From Exophiala sp. HKRS030 (lineage: Eukaryota > Ascomycota > Eurotiomycetes > Chaetothyriales > Herpotrichiellaceae), in NCBI GenBank assembly GCA_023897205.1, contig JAHWDD010000002.1:248001-312000 (forward strand): DNA of 64,000 nt, in the 5' to 3' direction. The first letter of the stretch is position 1. Each line of letters opens with the position of its first letter. Below, in pieces: positions 52,714 to 62,382 of this stretch. Under the pieces are notes generated by a model. That model did not search any database. It worked only from the letters and a program-made list of their open reading frames with translations, and was not told the DNA's origin. Position numbers and translations under genes: made by a program.

Positions 52714-55245
52714 ATGTCGCTCAAGCGAAAGGCCCTCGAAGACGTCAGTGCTCGGTCCTCCAAACGCTCTACACCTGCTCCTGCAACTCCTGTCAGTCTA
52801 GAGAGTGATGAGGACTACGCAGGGTCTGATGTAAGATCTCAAGATGATGCAAGCGACAGCGAGAAGGAACACATTCGAAAGGCGAGGGCGAGGCTAGACT
52901 TCAGCTCTTTTCAAACGCCACATAAAAGGAAACAAGCACAGTCCATATTTGGCGAGAAAGATTTCTCGTGGCTGTCCCTAAAGATGGACCATGAGAACCG
53001 GCCTCTGTGGATTGACCCCAGTGTGTCCTACGGTTCGAAGAAGGGACCAAAGATTACTCTAGAGGCCTTCTCTCCACTGGCCGCTCAAGCAACGGATCTC
53101 CTAACGACCATTGCTGAACCGCAATCCAGGCCTTCCTATCTCCACGAGTACAGATTTACAGAACATAGTCTGTACGCGGCACTGTCGGTAGGTCTACGCG
53201 GTGAAGACATCATACGTGCGCTGGAAAAACTTTCCAAAACTCCTGTACCCCAGTCGGTGATCGAATTCATTGATAAGCACACAAAGACCTACGGCAAAGT
53301 GCGCCTCGTACTACGCAATAACAAGTTCTACGTTGAATCCGACGAACGACCCATCATTGATATGCTACTGAGAGATCCAGTCATCGGGCCTTGCAAAGCT
53401 GCAGGCACTGATGTGCAAATGGGCAGAATCCAAACCAAAGCAACAGTCATTCAGGGAACTAGCAACGCCAAGGGCATGAAACAGGCCGATCAAAGCAATG
53501 TGGAAATACCTCGTGACGATCCTCTGAAAGAAAATGAGGCCATGATAGCTGCACTACGAGATGAGGAAGATGAGGAAGACACTTACAAGGAAGCCCCTAA
53601 CTTCGAAATCGCACCAAACAAGCGTGATGTAGTAGCTAAACAGTGCCTGGATATTGGCTATCCAGCTATATCAGAATATGATTTCGCCGGCGACTTTGAA
53701 AATCCCACTCTGCCTATTGATCTGAGACCGTCGACGCAAATTCGGCCATATCAAGAGAAGGCATTAAGTAAAATGTTTGGAAATGGACGTGGCAAAAGTG
53801 GTATCATCGTCCTTCCCTGTGGTGCTGGCAAAACTCTGGTCGGGATCACTGCCGGATGTCACATCAAGAAAAGCATCATTGTACTATGCACCAGCGCCAT
53901 GTCCAGTTATCAATGGGCCAACGAATTCAAAAAGTGGTCCGATGTTAAAGAAGAAGATATAGCTGTCTTCTCCGCCTCCGAAAAGAGGCGCTTCAATGGT
54001 GAATCTGGTGTGCTGGTTACAACTTATTCCATGATCACAGCTGGTGGCAAGCGAGCCTACGATACCCAGCAAATGATGGATTGGGTATACGGCAAAGAAT
54101 GGGGTCTGATGATTCTCGACGAAGTACACGTTGTGCCTGCGAAGATGTTCCGCAAAGTTGGTGAGAACGTTCGTGCCCACTGCAAACTTGGATTGACAGC
54201 AACTTTGCTCCGAGAAGACGATAAAATCACAGATCTGAATTTCATCATTGGACCCAAACTCTATGAAGCAAACTGGATGGAGTTGGCAGACCAAGGTCAT
54301 ATTGCCAAAGTGCAATGCGCTGAAGTCTGGTGCCCTATGTCCATGGAATTCTACCAAGAATATCAAAAAGAAACAACCCGGAAGCAAGCGTTATATTACA
54401 TTATGAACCCAGTCAAATACCAAGTGTGCCAATATCTGATCGACTATCATGAAAAGCGAGGCGACAAAATCATTGTCTTTAGCGACAATCTGTTTGCATT
54501 GAAACACTATGCCATCTCGATGAAAAACCCCTTCATTTATGGCGACACGAGCAACCAGGAACGAATCAACATTCTTGAAAATTTCCAGCACAATGAGCTT
54601 ATCAACACTATTTTTCTGTCCAAAATCGGCGACACATCACTTGATTTGCCTGAAGCTACGTGCCTCATTCAGATCTCCTCACACTATGGCTCACGACGTC
54701 AAGAGGCGCAACGTCTTGGGCGTATCCTACGGGCCAAGCGACGTAATGACGAAGGTTTCAATGCGTTCTTCTACTCTCTGGTCTCGAAGGACACCACGGA
54801 AATGGCTTACAGTGCTAAGCGGCAAGCTTTCCTTGTTGATCAAGGCTACGCATTCAAGACCATTACCCATCTCGCTGGAATGAGTGAGATGCCTGGGCTT
54901 GCATACACAACATCTCGCGAGCGAAATGAACTGCTTGCCCATGTTATGCTTCAACAAGAGTCAGAGGCGGACGTCGAAAAAGTCGAGGACAACATGTGGA
55001 GTCATCTTAGCGCCGGTAACCGCTCAGCTGCCGCGAAGAAACTTCAAGTCAGGAGACAAGCCGTCTCTATGGCCGATGCCAGTGGCGGTGGTACCATGGC
55101 TCCAATGTATCGGGAACAGGAGCGGAAAAACAAGAAGAATCAAGGCCCGGAGAGTGAGTGGTTCAGAAAGGAAGCACGGCGTAGAGAACTGGCCGCGAAG
55201 AAGAGGAGGAAGGAGAAAATGGAGGCAGAGAAAGGTGGTACTTAG
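52714..55245 (+). CDS. ssl2: TFIIH DNA translocase/helicase subunit XPB
   Basis: Intronless, 843 residues from the ATG at 52714 (MSLKRKALEDVSARSSKR); an upstream in-frame ATG is less likely. An acidic N-terminus leads to the XPB damage-recognition region, then helicase motif I PCGAGKTLVG near 370, motif II DEVHVVPAKMF near 469, and the RED motif in TLLREDDKITDLNF. Helicase domain 2 has FSDNLFALKHYA and QRLGRILRAKRR. The C-terminus is Lys/Arg-rich. As part of TFIIH it opens promoter DNA for RNA polymerase II and acts in nucleotide-excision repair. Length equals that of the yeast protein. It converges on the next gene with 107 bases between. Confidence 0.96.
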   Translation: MSLKRKALEDVSARSSKRSTPAPATPVSLESDEDYAGSDVRSQDDASDSEKEHIRKARARLDFSSFQTPHKRKQAQSIFGEKDFSWLSLKMDHENRPLWIDPSVSYGSKKGPKITLEAFSPLAAQATDLLTTIAEPQSRPSYLHEYRFTEHSLYAALSVGLRGEDIIRALEKLSKTPVPQSVIEFIDKHTKTYGKVRLVLRNNKFYVESDERPIIDMLLRDPVIGPCKAAGTDVQMGRIQTKATVIQGTSNAKGMKQADQSNVEIPRDDPLKENEAMIAALRDEEDEEDTYKEAPNFEIAPNKRDVVAKQCLDIGYPAISEYDFAGDFENPTLPIDLRPSTQIRPYQEKALSKMFGNGRGKSGIIVLPCGAGKTLVGITAGCHIKKSIIVLCTSAMSSYQWANEFKKWSDVKEEDIAVFSASEKRRFNGESGVLVTTYSMITAGGKRAYDTQQMMDWVYGKEWGLMILDEVHVVPAKMFRKVGENVRAHCKLGLTATLLREDDKITDLNFIIGPKLYEANWMELADQGHIAKVQCAEVWCPMSMEFYQEYQKETTRKQALYYIMNPVKYQVCQYLIDYHEKRGDKIIVFSDNLFALKHYAISMKNPFIYGDTSNQERINILENFQHNELINTIFLSKIGDTSLDLPEATCLIQISSHYGSRRQEAQRLGRILRAKRRNDEGFNAFFYSLVSKDTTEMAYSAKRQAFLVDQGYAFKTITHLAGMSEMPGLAYTTSRERNELLAHVMLQQESEADVEKVEDNMWSHLSAGNRSAAAKKLQVRRQAVSMADASGGGTMAPMYREQERKNKKNQGPESEWFRKEARRRELAAKKRRKEKMEAEKGGT

Positions 55246-55352
55246 ATATTGTTCATGAATATACTTATGCCACATTTCTAATTGATCCCATCAATCACTT
55301 TCACACTCTTCTTGTCACAATGTCCCTGAGGAGTGAGTTTATGAGCGTTACG

Positions 55353-57721
55353 TTATCTCAGATAAGGTACTTGATAGGTTCTGAGTCTCCCACCAGCGAT
55401 CCTGTCGAGATCGTCCTTGCCCACGACTCTGTTTTCGACCCAGTCGTACGCAAAGGAGAATGCGTCGGGTTTCCTCAAACCGAGCCACTCGCCGGCAACC
55501 ACGACGGCGAGGATGAGGGACAGACAGGTCAAGATGTAGCTCGCGATCGAGAGACCGGTACCCGGGTCGGATTTCAGGACCGAATAGACCACTCCAGCCG
55601 CGGTGCTGACGAGAATGAGAACGGCGAGGAGGAAGTATATCTTGCTGTTGACACGTTGAAGAGACGGCAAAATCAGTTCAGAAGTTCAGAAGTCTCTGTA
55701 GATAAGGTCTTTGAACAGCCATAGTCACGGCCTCCGTCCCCGTGTCCAAAAAAAGTGTGTGGCTACACTTGAAGAAGGACAAAAAGATCATCTTACCTCG
55801 TGTCAAACGTTTCTTTGATCTCGACGGCGTAAAACGTGTTGTGGTCATTGCCTCTCTTGGTGGAACCGGCCATTCTGTCCAAGAGGAACAGCATCATCTT
55901 GGACTTTTGAAGAGGATACCTCATCATGTACACAAAGTGAGAGACGGCCTCTTGCCCTTCGGCCGAAATGGCAGGAGCCCTGGCAGTGACAAAGTAGTTT
56001 CCGGGATCGTGTCCTCTCTTGACGGTGCGTTCGAACTGGGTTCATGGTTAATCACAAGGTCACCAGTCGATTACCTAGCATCCCGCAAGCTCATTCAAAA
56101 CTCCGGGTATCTGGACGGAAGTTTGAGGCAGAGAAACCAAAAAAAAAAACGTACCCGAATGAACACCGCAAACCCAATTGTCCTCATCGAGGTCAGATCC
56201 CAGATTGAGCGTCGTCCACGCCGGCATATGGTCCAGTAATGCTCCTTGAGCCTGTCGACAAGCCACACGTCGGAACTCTGGGCGACGTCCGAAGAGTGTT
56301 CGGTCGGGTGAAGTTCTCGGAATGTGCGATAGAGCTCCTTTTTCCGACTGGAGATGATCCTCCCCTTCTTCACAGAAAAGAAGTATAACCTGTTTATGTT
56401 GATGTCAGCGCTGAGCCGGGGGTCGTTGCAGACCGAAAGGGGGTTCTCACGCAATAGTCTTGGAAGCGATCGAAAAGTCGTCAACGACACCTCCTCCTAC
56501 CGCGGCCGTCTTTGTTGGAGGAGCCGCGACGGGACCTCCTCCTCGAAGGTGCAGGCTGCGCCTGAGTTGTTGTCGACCGGACATCTCCTCTAGGTTATAC
56601 TCAGGGAGGTCACCACCTCTCATCGACCTACGCTGAGTTGACTGAAGCCCCCAAATTGGCTGCCCTAGAGTCTGCATACGACGGCTTCGTGCTCGAGGCC
56701 CACGGGCAAGCTCCAGCGCAGGCTCGCGATTTGTCGACAGGCGCAAATCATCTTCTTCAGACGGTAAAGAACGAAGGCTTACTCTATCGTCCTCGTCCGA
56801 AACCTCTTGCACCGTTGGTTGCATTCTGCGACGTGTGGATCGATATCGTTCCGCCATCCTCTCGGGGCGACGTATTTGTTCGTCTTCCTCGACGGTTTCC
56901 TGGACCTCCTGGTGAACAACCACCTGGCGTGGACCAGGAGGAGTCACGGCGGTATTGTCACCATGCATAACCTCTGATCGAGGCATCGACCGTGCCCTGA
57001 TTGTTCTGTCGATATTCAGTGCAGGCGACTCAACGTTGCGGGAGTTTTCTCGATTGATCACGTAGCTCCCTCGAGGGCCAGAGGATGGTCCTCCGCCCGA
57101 AGGCCTTGGTGCCTGTGGTCTAGCGGGAGGAGAGTCGTCGCTGTTGTCGCCATCGTCCGAGAGTCCCTCTGTTCGTCTTGTACGAGGTGTTCGAGTCAAG
57201 TATACGGACTCTGTGGGCTTTCGTCTGCTCTCATCACGTTCGGAGAAGTTGCCCTCACGGTCGTAGTAATAAGGTCCTCTTCTGAAGTACGTGGAGCCCG
57301 GTGGTCCACCGCCTCCGGGACCTGGGCCTCCATAGTTGATGAAGTCGTCGTACTCGCCGTCGTCGCTGCTGGCGCCATAATATTGCGCGACGTATCGCCT
57401 GCGATGTTCTTGCTGGACGGTCTTTACGGCCTTTGTGTATGCGCCGCGACCTTCCCCGGTGGCAACGTACAAATCCAGCAGGCGTTCGATCTCACCGAAC
57501 GAGGGCAAATTGCGCCTCAGCAAGCGGACTTCTTGAGTTTCGAACACCGGTGAAGGTGATGATGCATCTGGCACCTCGATTACCACCTCGTCATTGCCAT
57601 ACCGTTTCTCGCCGCGTCGCGGCAGATGCACCTCCTCCTCCGGCGGCAGGTGGCGCGCCTCTCGAAGGCGACCGTCAGGTCCGCGCTCGACCCAAGAATT
57701 TCTTCGGCTTGCGTAAAACAT
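55353..57721 (-). CDS. Two-helix membrane protein with disordered N-terminus, unknown
   Basis: Four exons on the minus strand (56451-57721, 56155-56389, 55797-56035, 55353-55644) give 678 residues, frames continuous. Residues 1-420 are mostly disordered, with Arg/Glu/Gly-rich stretches, a Gly/Pro run (GGPGPGGGGPPG), and one conserved-looking helix (LPSFGEIERLLDLYVAT). From about 425 a folded domain appears: LYFFSVKKGRIISSRKKELY, then DRLKEHYWTICRRGRRSIWD, ERTVKRGHDPGNYFVTARAP and YPLQKSKMMLFLLDRM. Two membrane helices close it (KIYFLLAVLILVSTAAGVV; YILTCLSLILAVVVAG). I do not recognise the family. The long third intron contains a stretch that could hide an extra small exon. Confidence 0.7.
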
Positions 57722-58824
57722 GCCAGACTAGTCGTACCCCGTATAGGAATGTGAAAGGTCATGATGATCAAAAGGCTGAAATAAGATGGCACAAGATATG
57801 TTTTTTCCAGTAAGGCTGAAAAACATGACAAAAGGCCGAGTCGAAAGATAGCACAGCTAAGCTAGCTTTGCCAGCAAAGTACGTAACAGGGTTACAGGCG
57901 AGATAAGTAGGTGCCTGGGTTGGTATGAACGTGCGGCTGAAGATGCCCTTTGGGAGGGGCAGGGGAGAGGATGGGTGGTGATGATGGGACTTTTGCTTCT
58001 TCTGGGTGCATCGTACAGATCTTTAGCTATGCATGAAGCAGCGGTAGTGCGTCCTGACTCGGTTCTAGTATCTTGTTACGGTAAAATACGGGACAGTTAC
58101 AGGCGAAGAAAGATCAAGGTGCAGATGCCCCAATGGGAGGTATCCTTGTTGGTGGCTGGATGCACGACGCTCAAGAAGGGTTGTTGTGCATCACGGAGTA
58201 CGAGTACGAGGACGAGAGGTAGTAGTCCGTACTCCGTCCAGTGACTCTTTACAATATCTCAGCCTTACTCACATTGGCTTCACTTGTCTCTCCTCTCCTC
58301 ATCCTTCGACCTGCACGGCTTGATTCTCATGAGGATCTTGATGGGCCACCGCGGTCTGCCCCCAATTTTACTGTGAAGCCGACAGCCGATTTCTCGTTGA
58401 CAGGATCCCCCTACTCGTAAAGGAAGAGTTTCGCGGGTTTTGATATACGCGGCCGCCTCAACCTTGGTGGCGTTAAAGGCTCGAAGCCCGTATCTCCGCA
58501 ATTTGGTGACACCACAATGTCCATAAACCTCGATCCATTCGAACCATTCGGCCATTCAGGAGTTGCTCATTACTTCGTGGAGTCTTGTTTCTCCCTACAA
58601 AATGTACAACAGAAGACCGGAAAGCTTTGCACTGGCTCTGATCGAGGCTGTAAGCCGGTGATAGGAAGGGAGGTGGATCCCCAATCGCCGACTTTCAGTG
58701 TCCAACCTCTACGGATATTTGGTAGAGTACCTATATAAAGGGTGGGTTTCTTCCTCCGTCTGAACCAGTTCTCTTTTCTCTGTGATCATCTCCTCTGGTT
58801 TAAGCCATCACGCACCACAATACA
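57722..58824. other. Intergenic, 1.1 kb
   Basis: Divergent promoter space. GGAGTACGAGTACGAGG and nearby GTACTCCGTCC (about 58195-58240) belong to a motif family seen throughout the window. No gene seen. Confidence 0.45.
58732..58739 (+). promoter_or_regulatory. TATA box of the aldo-keto reductase gene
   Basis: TATATAAA, 86 bases before the ATG at 58825, followed by a pyrimidine-rich leader. One of the clearest TATA elements in the window and consistent with an inducible gene. Confidence 0.65.
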
Positions 58825-60064
58825 ATGACTACCCCATCAATACCTCTTCCAAGGTCCCTTTTGGGTCGGCACAGGTTACTCTCCCCAAGTGCAGGAGTCC
58901 ACGTCAGTCCTTTGTGTCTCGGAGGTATGAACTTTGGGACAGCATGGACCAACATCATGGGAGAGTGTAGTAAAGAAACTGCATTTGAAATCATGGATTG
59001 TTTTTATGAAATGGGTGGGAATTTCATTGATACGTGAGTCGTGCATTTTCTTTTGGTCTCAGAAGATTGTACTTACTTTATTTCTCAGTGCCAACAATTA
59101 CCAAGGTGAACAATCCGAGACTTGGATCGGTGAATGGATGGCCCGACATCCCTTTCGTAGGGACGAGATGGTCATCGCCACCAAATACACATCGGCCTAC
59201 AAGGTCGTGTCTGCCCCAAAATTGCAACAATCGAACTTTGGTTCCAACAATACCAAATCTTTGTCTCTGAGCGTCGAGGCGTCCCTCAAAAAGCTCCAGA
59301 CGAGTTACATCGACATCCTCTACGTCCATTATTGGGACTTCACCACGGGGGTCGAGGAGGTCATGCAGAGTCTCAACCACCTCGTCAACCAAGGGAAAGT
59401 GTTGTACCTGGGAGTCAGCGACACACCGGCCTGGGTGGTGGTCAAGGCCAACGCTTACGCCAGACACCACGGCCTCCGGCCCTTTAGCGTTTACCAGGGT
59501 CGCTGGTCTGCAGCCGAACGAGATTTCGAAAGGGACATCCTGCCAATGTGTCTAGACGAGGGTATGGGGTTGGCACCTTGGGGTTCCTTAGGTGGTGGAT
59601 ATTTCAAGCCTTCGTCTACATCTTCTTCACGAGACTCTGGCACTGGTACCACGACCGACGGTGATAAAAGGGACGGCGGTAGGAACCTCCCGAGTATCCT
59701 GACTGGAAAAGAAGAACAAGTCAGTCTGGCTTTGGAAAAGGTCGCCAACGCTCGAACTCCACCGGTCCCTTTGACGTCCATCGCCCTCGCTTACGTCATG
59801 CACAAGTCCCCCTACGTGACTCCCATCATCGGAGGCCGGAAAATGGAACATCTCAAGGCCAACATTGAAGCTCTCAAGATTCGGCTGACCGAAGCTGAGA
59901 TCGATGTCGTCGAATCAGCTTACCCCTTTGACGTTGGGTTCCCCATGAACTTCTTAGCGTCGAACCCAAAGGGCCCAAAGGGACCGGAGGATATTGTCTT
60001 GACGAAGAGAATGGGTCATCTGGATTTCGTCAAGCGTCCACAGCCCATCTTACCTGCGCTGTAG
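58825..60064 (+). CDS. Aldo-keto reductase, aryl-alcohol dehydrogenase type
   Basis: Two exons (58825-59033 and 59089-60064), 394 residues. The N-terminus has VSPLCLGGMNFGTAWTNIMG, as in fungal aryl-alcohol dehydrogenases and norsolorinic-acid-reductase-like AKRs. The catalytic tetrad is visible: Asp and Tyr in FIDTANNYQ (across the intron), Lys in VIATKYTS, His in ILYVHYWDFT. Cofactor segment YLGVSDTPAWVV and a C-terminal TPIIGGRKMEHLKANIEAL complete the barrel. A Ser/Thr/Gly/Asp-rich loop near residue 240 is longer than usual. It would reduce aromatic aldehydes or ketones with NADPH. A good TATA box suggests regulated expression. Confidence 0.93.
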
Positions 60065-60385
60065 ATACGGCATAGTCTAAGAATAACAGAGAACATGGGG
60101 AGTAAGGACAGGATACTCCTTCATTCAGGACTATGGTCCTCGGACTTGCGAGGTGGGAAATATGCATTAGAGCTTAATAGAGAAGTGGGTTACTCGTATG
60201 ATGAGAGCTGAATCATTAAAACCGATGACATTGACGCACACTCCACAGGAAAGGGGGAGCTAGCTATGGCTTTTTTCTCCCATGTTTACATTTGTATGAT
60301 GCTTCTGCTGTTGCTTCTTCTGCTACTTCTGTCGTCCCTTTTCTCGGCAATTGAAACCCCCCTTGTTTTTGTTGTCCCTCGAAAA
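60065..60385. other. Intergenic between convergent genes
   Basis: 3' flanks of the aldo-keto reductase and the permease. A TTCTGCT-type repeat runs at about 60301-60333. No gene. Confidence 0.45.
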
Positions 60386-62382
60386 TTAAACAGGCACGGG
60401 GCAACCGAAGCTGACGGCGACGGTACCTCCGGGGCCGAAGACGTCAATCAGACCCTCGATGGCGGCCCACGTACCCATCCCACAGCAAGCGAGGCCGAGG
60501 AGGACGTAGACGAAGGCGACGGTGCTTCGGAGCCAGGTTTTCTTGTAGCCTCTGATCCAGCGCTTCAGGCCGTCGTCGTGCCGGGTGGTGACTCGGGTGG
60601 CCGGGTTGAAGCCCTCGCCGGGGAGTTCGGCAGCCTTGTGGATGATGTTGCTGATGTACATCATCCCGGGGAAGGTGTAGGTGAAGTTCATCATGAAGAC
60701 GGCGCCGACCAGGCTGACGATGCCGTTGAGGTTGGGGACCGCGCCGGCGACGACGAAGGCGAGGATCCAGTAGCAAGGGCCCAAGAGGTACCAGAGGAAC
60801 TTGCCCTTCTTCTCGACGATGGAGGGGAACTTGAAGATGGCCTGGAAGACCTCGAGGTAGACCGTCTTCATGCCGATGTTGAAGTACATGATGATGGCGA
60901 TCCAGCCGGACAGGAGCCGGAGCACGTTGCCCGCCGTCTGGAGGCCGTAAGGGTTGACCACGTTGACGATGTTGTTGGCCGAGTACTGGCCGTAGAAGGA
61001 GTAGACGAACACGCCGAAGAACATGTAGACGATGCAGATGAAGGCCTGGGCCATGAACATGCCCTTCCAGAAGTCGAGAGGGTGTCTCATCTCGGAGAGG
61101 AAGGCCACGAAGAGGAGGGCGCCGGCGTAGGCGTAGACCATGGTGTTGACGGCGTTGAACGTGGCGGCGAAGCCGGGGGACTGCTGTTGGTACGCGTCCG
61201 GGGGGATCCCGGCAAAGACCTTGACGGGCTCGATCGACTTGATGAGGGTCGACTTTGTGATGGCCGGGTAGTAAGGTGCGAAGTGTACACAGGCGACCAT
61301 ACTGCAAGACACCCGGTCAGCAAGGGATCACGTCGACGAGAGGGGGGAAAGGGAAGAACTGACCAGATGATAAAGTTCACAATGTTCATCCACACGGCGG
61401 CGTTTGAAATCCATCCAATCTTCCTCAAGCTTCGAATGAAGCCTCCGAGCATCCCGACGGCCATGATGACGACCATCATGGCCACGAAACAAACGCCCGA
61501 GTGGGCAATCTGCTCAATGTTGAGGGCCTTGCTGAAGATCAAAATGGCCACCGTGAAGAACTGCTGGAGGGACTGGGCGATGTTGATGAAGTGGCGAGCC
61601 TTCACACCGAACAGGCGCAAAAAGGGATCGCCAAAGCTCTGCATCGGGTAGCGAGAAGAGTCGAGTTCGAGGAAAGTTCTCCAGATGACCCAACCGCCCC
61701 ACGCGGCGAAGATACCGAAGATGAGGTAAAGAGCCACACCGGTGCCGTATCCCACGCTGGCAAAGACAAATCTATATGCGGAACGACAGTCAGCTCAGTT
61801 CTCGACGCTGTCGGGGATAATACACGCTGATGATGCTCGGGAAAGAGGACCGAGCAACACTACTTACGGTGCGCCTGACCAACCGAGAATGTCGGTGGTG
61901 ATGAGGAAGAACATCTGACCCCAACTGGCAGTTCGCAATGCGCGGGCGGCATTGCGCCATTCGGCGTCTGAGACCTTCAACGCGGACTGGACGGGATGGC
62001 CGCCGTTGTCGACGTCAGTGACGACCCCGGACGGGCCCTTCTTCTCCTCGATGGTGGCGAGGGTCTGGAGTCGGGCTTCCTTGGCCGCCTTCTTCTTCTC
62101 CCGGCCGTCCTTGGTGAAGGAGTTCTTGATCGAGTCGAGAAGGGGGGAGCCGTGTTCGGCCTGGTAGACCCTGTTCTCCTCGACCTCCATCTCGCGCTCG
62201 ATCTTGGCCCAGTACGAGTACTCCTCGTAGGTGACGGTGCTGTCGACGCGGGCGGCGAAGCCCCAGGTCCGCTCCATGACCTCGGGCTTGTCGGTGGGGG
62301 CGACCGACGACTTCCGCATCTGCTGTTCGGTCACCACATCCAGCTCGGGGGCTGGATGGGTAACTGGAGCGATATGTTCCAT
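60386..62382 (-). CDS. Amino acid permease, AAAP family (Mtr-like)
   Basis: Three exons on the minus strand (61868-62382, 61364-61771, 60386-61301), 612 residues from the ATG at 62382 (MEHIAPVTHPAPELDVV). A cytosolic N-terminus of about 150 residues with the EEYSYWAKIEREME segment precedes about eleven membrane helices. The first begins TASWGQMFFLITTDILGWSGAP. Others include VGYGTGVALYLIFGIFAAWGG and NAVNTMVYAYAGALLFVAFL. The order and the long N-tail match the fungal AAAP transporters related to Neurospora mtr, which import neutral and aromatic amino acids by proton symport at the plasma membrane. Substrate not proven. Confidence 0.9.

Noticed and set aside
60266..61651. Long plus-strand open frame (461 codons) opposite the permease
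   Set aside because: Asp/Glu/Val/Gly-rich shadow of membrane-helix codons; the minus-strand permease is clear.
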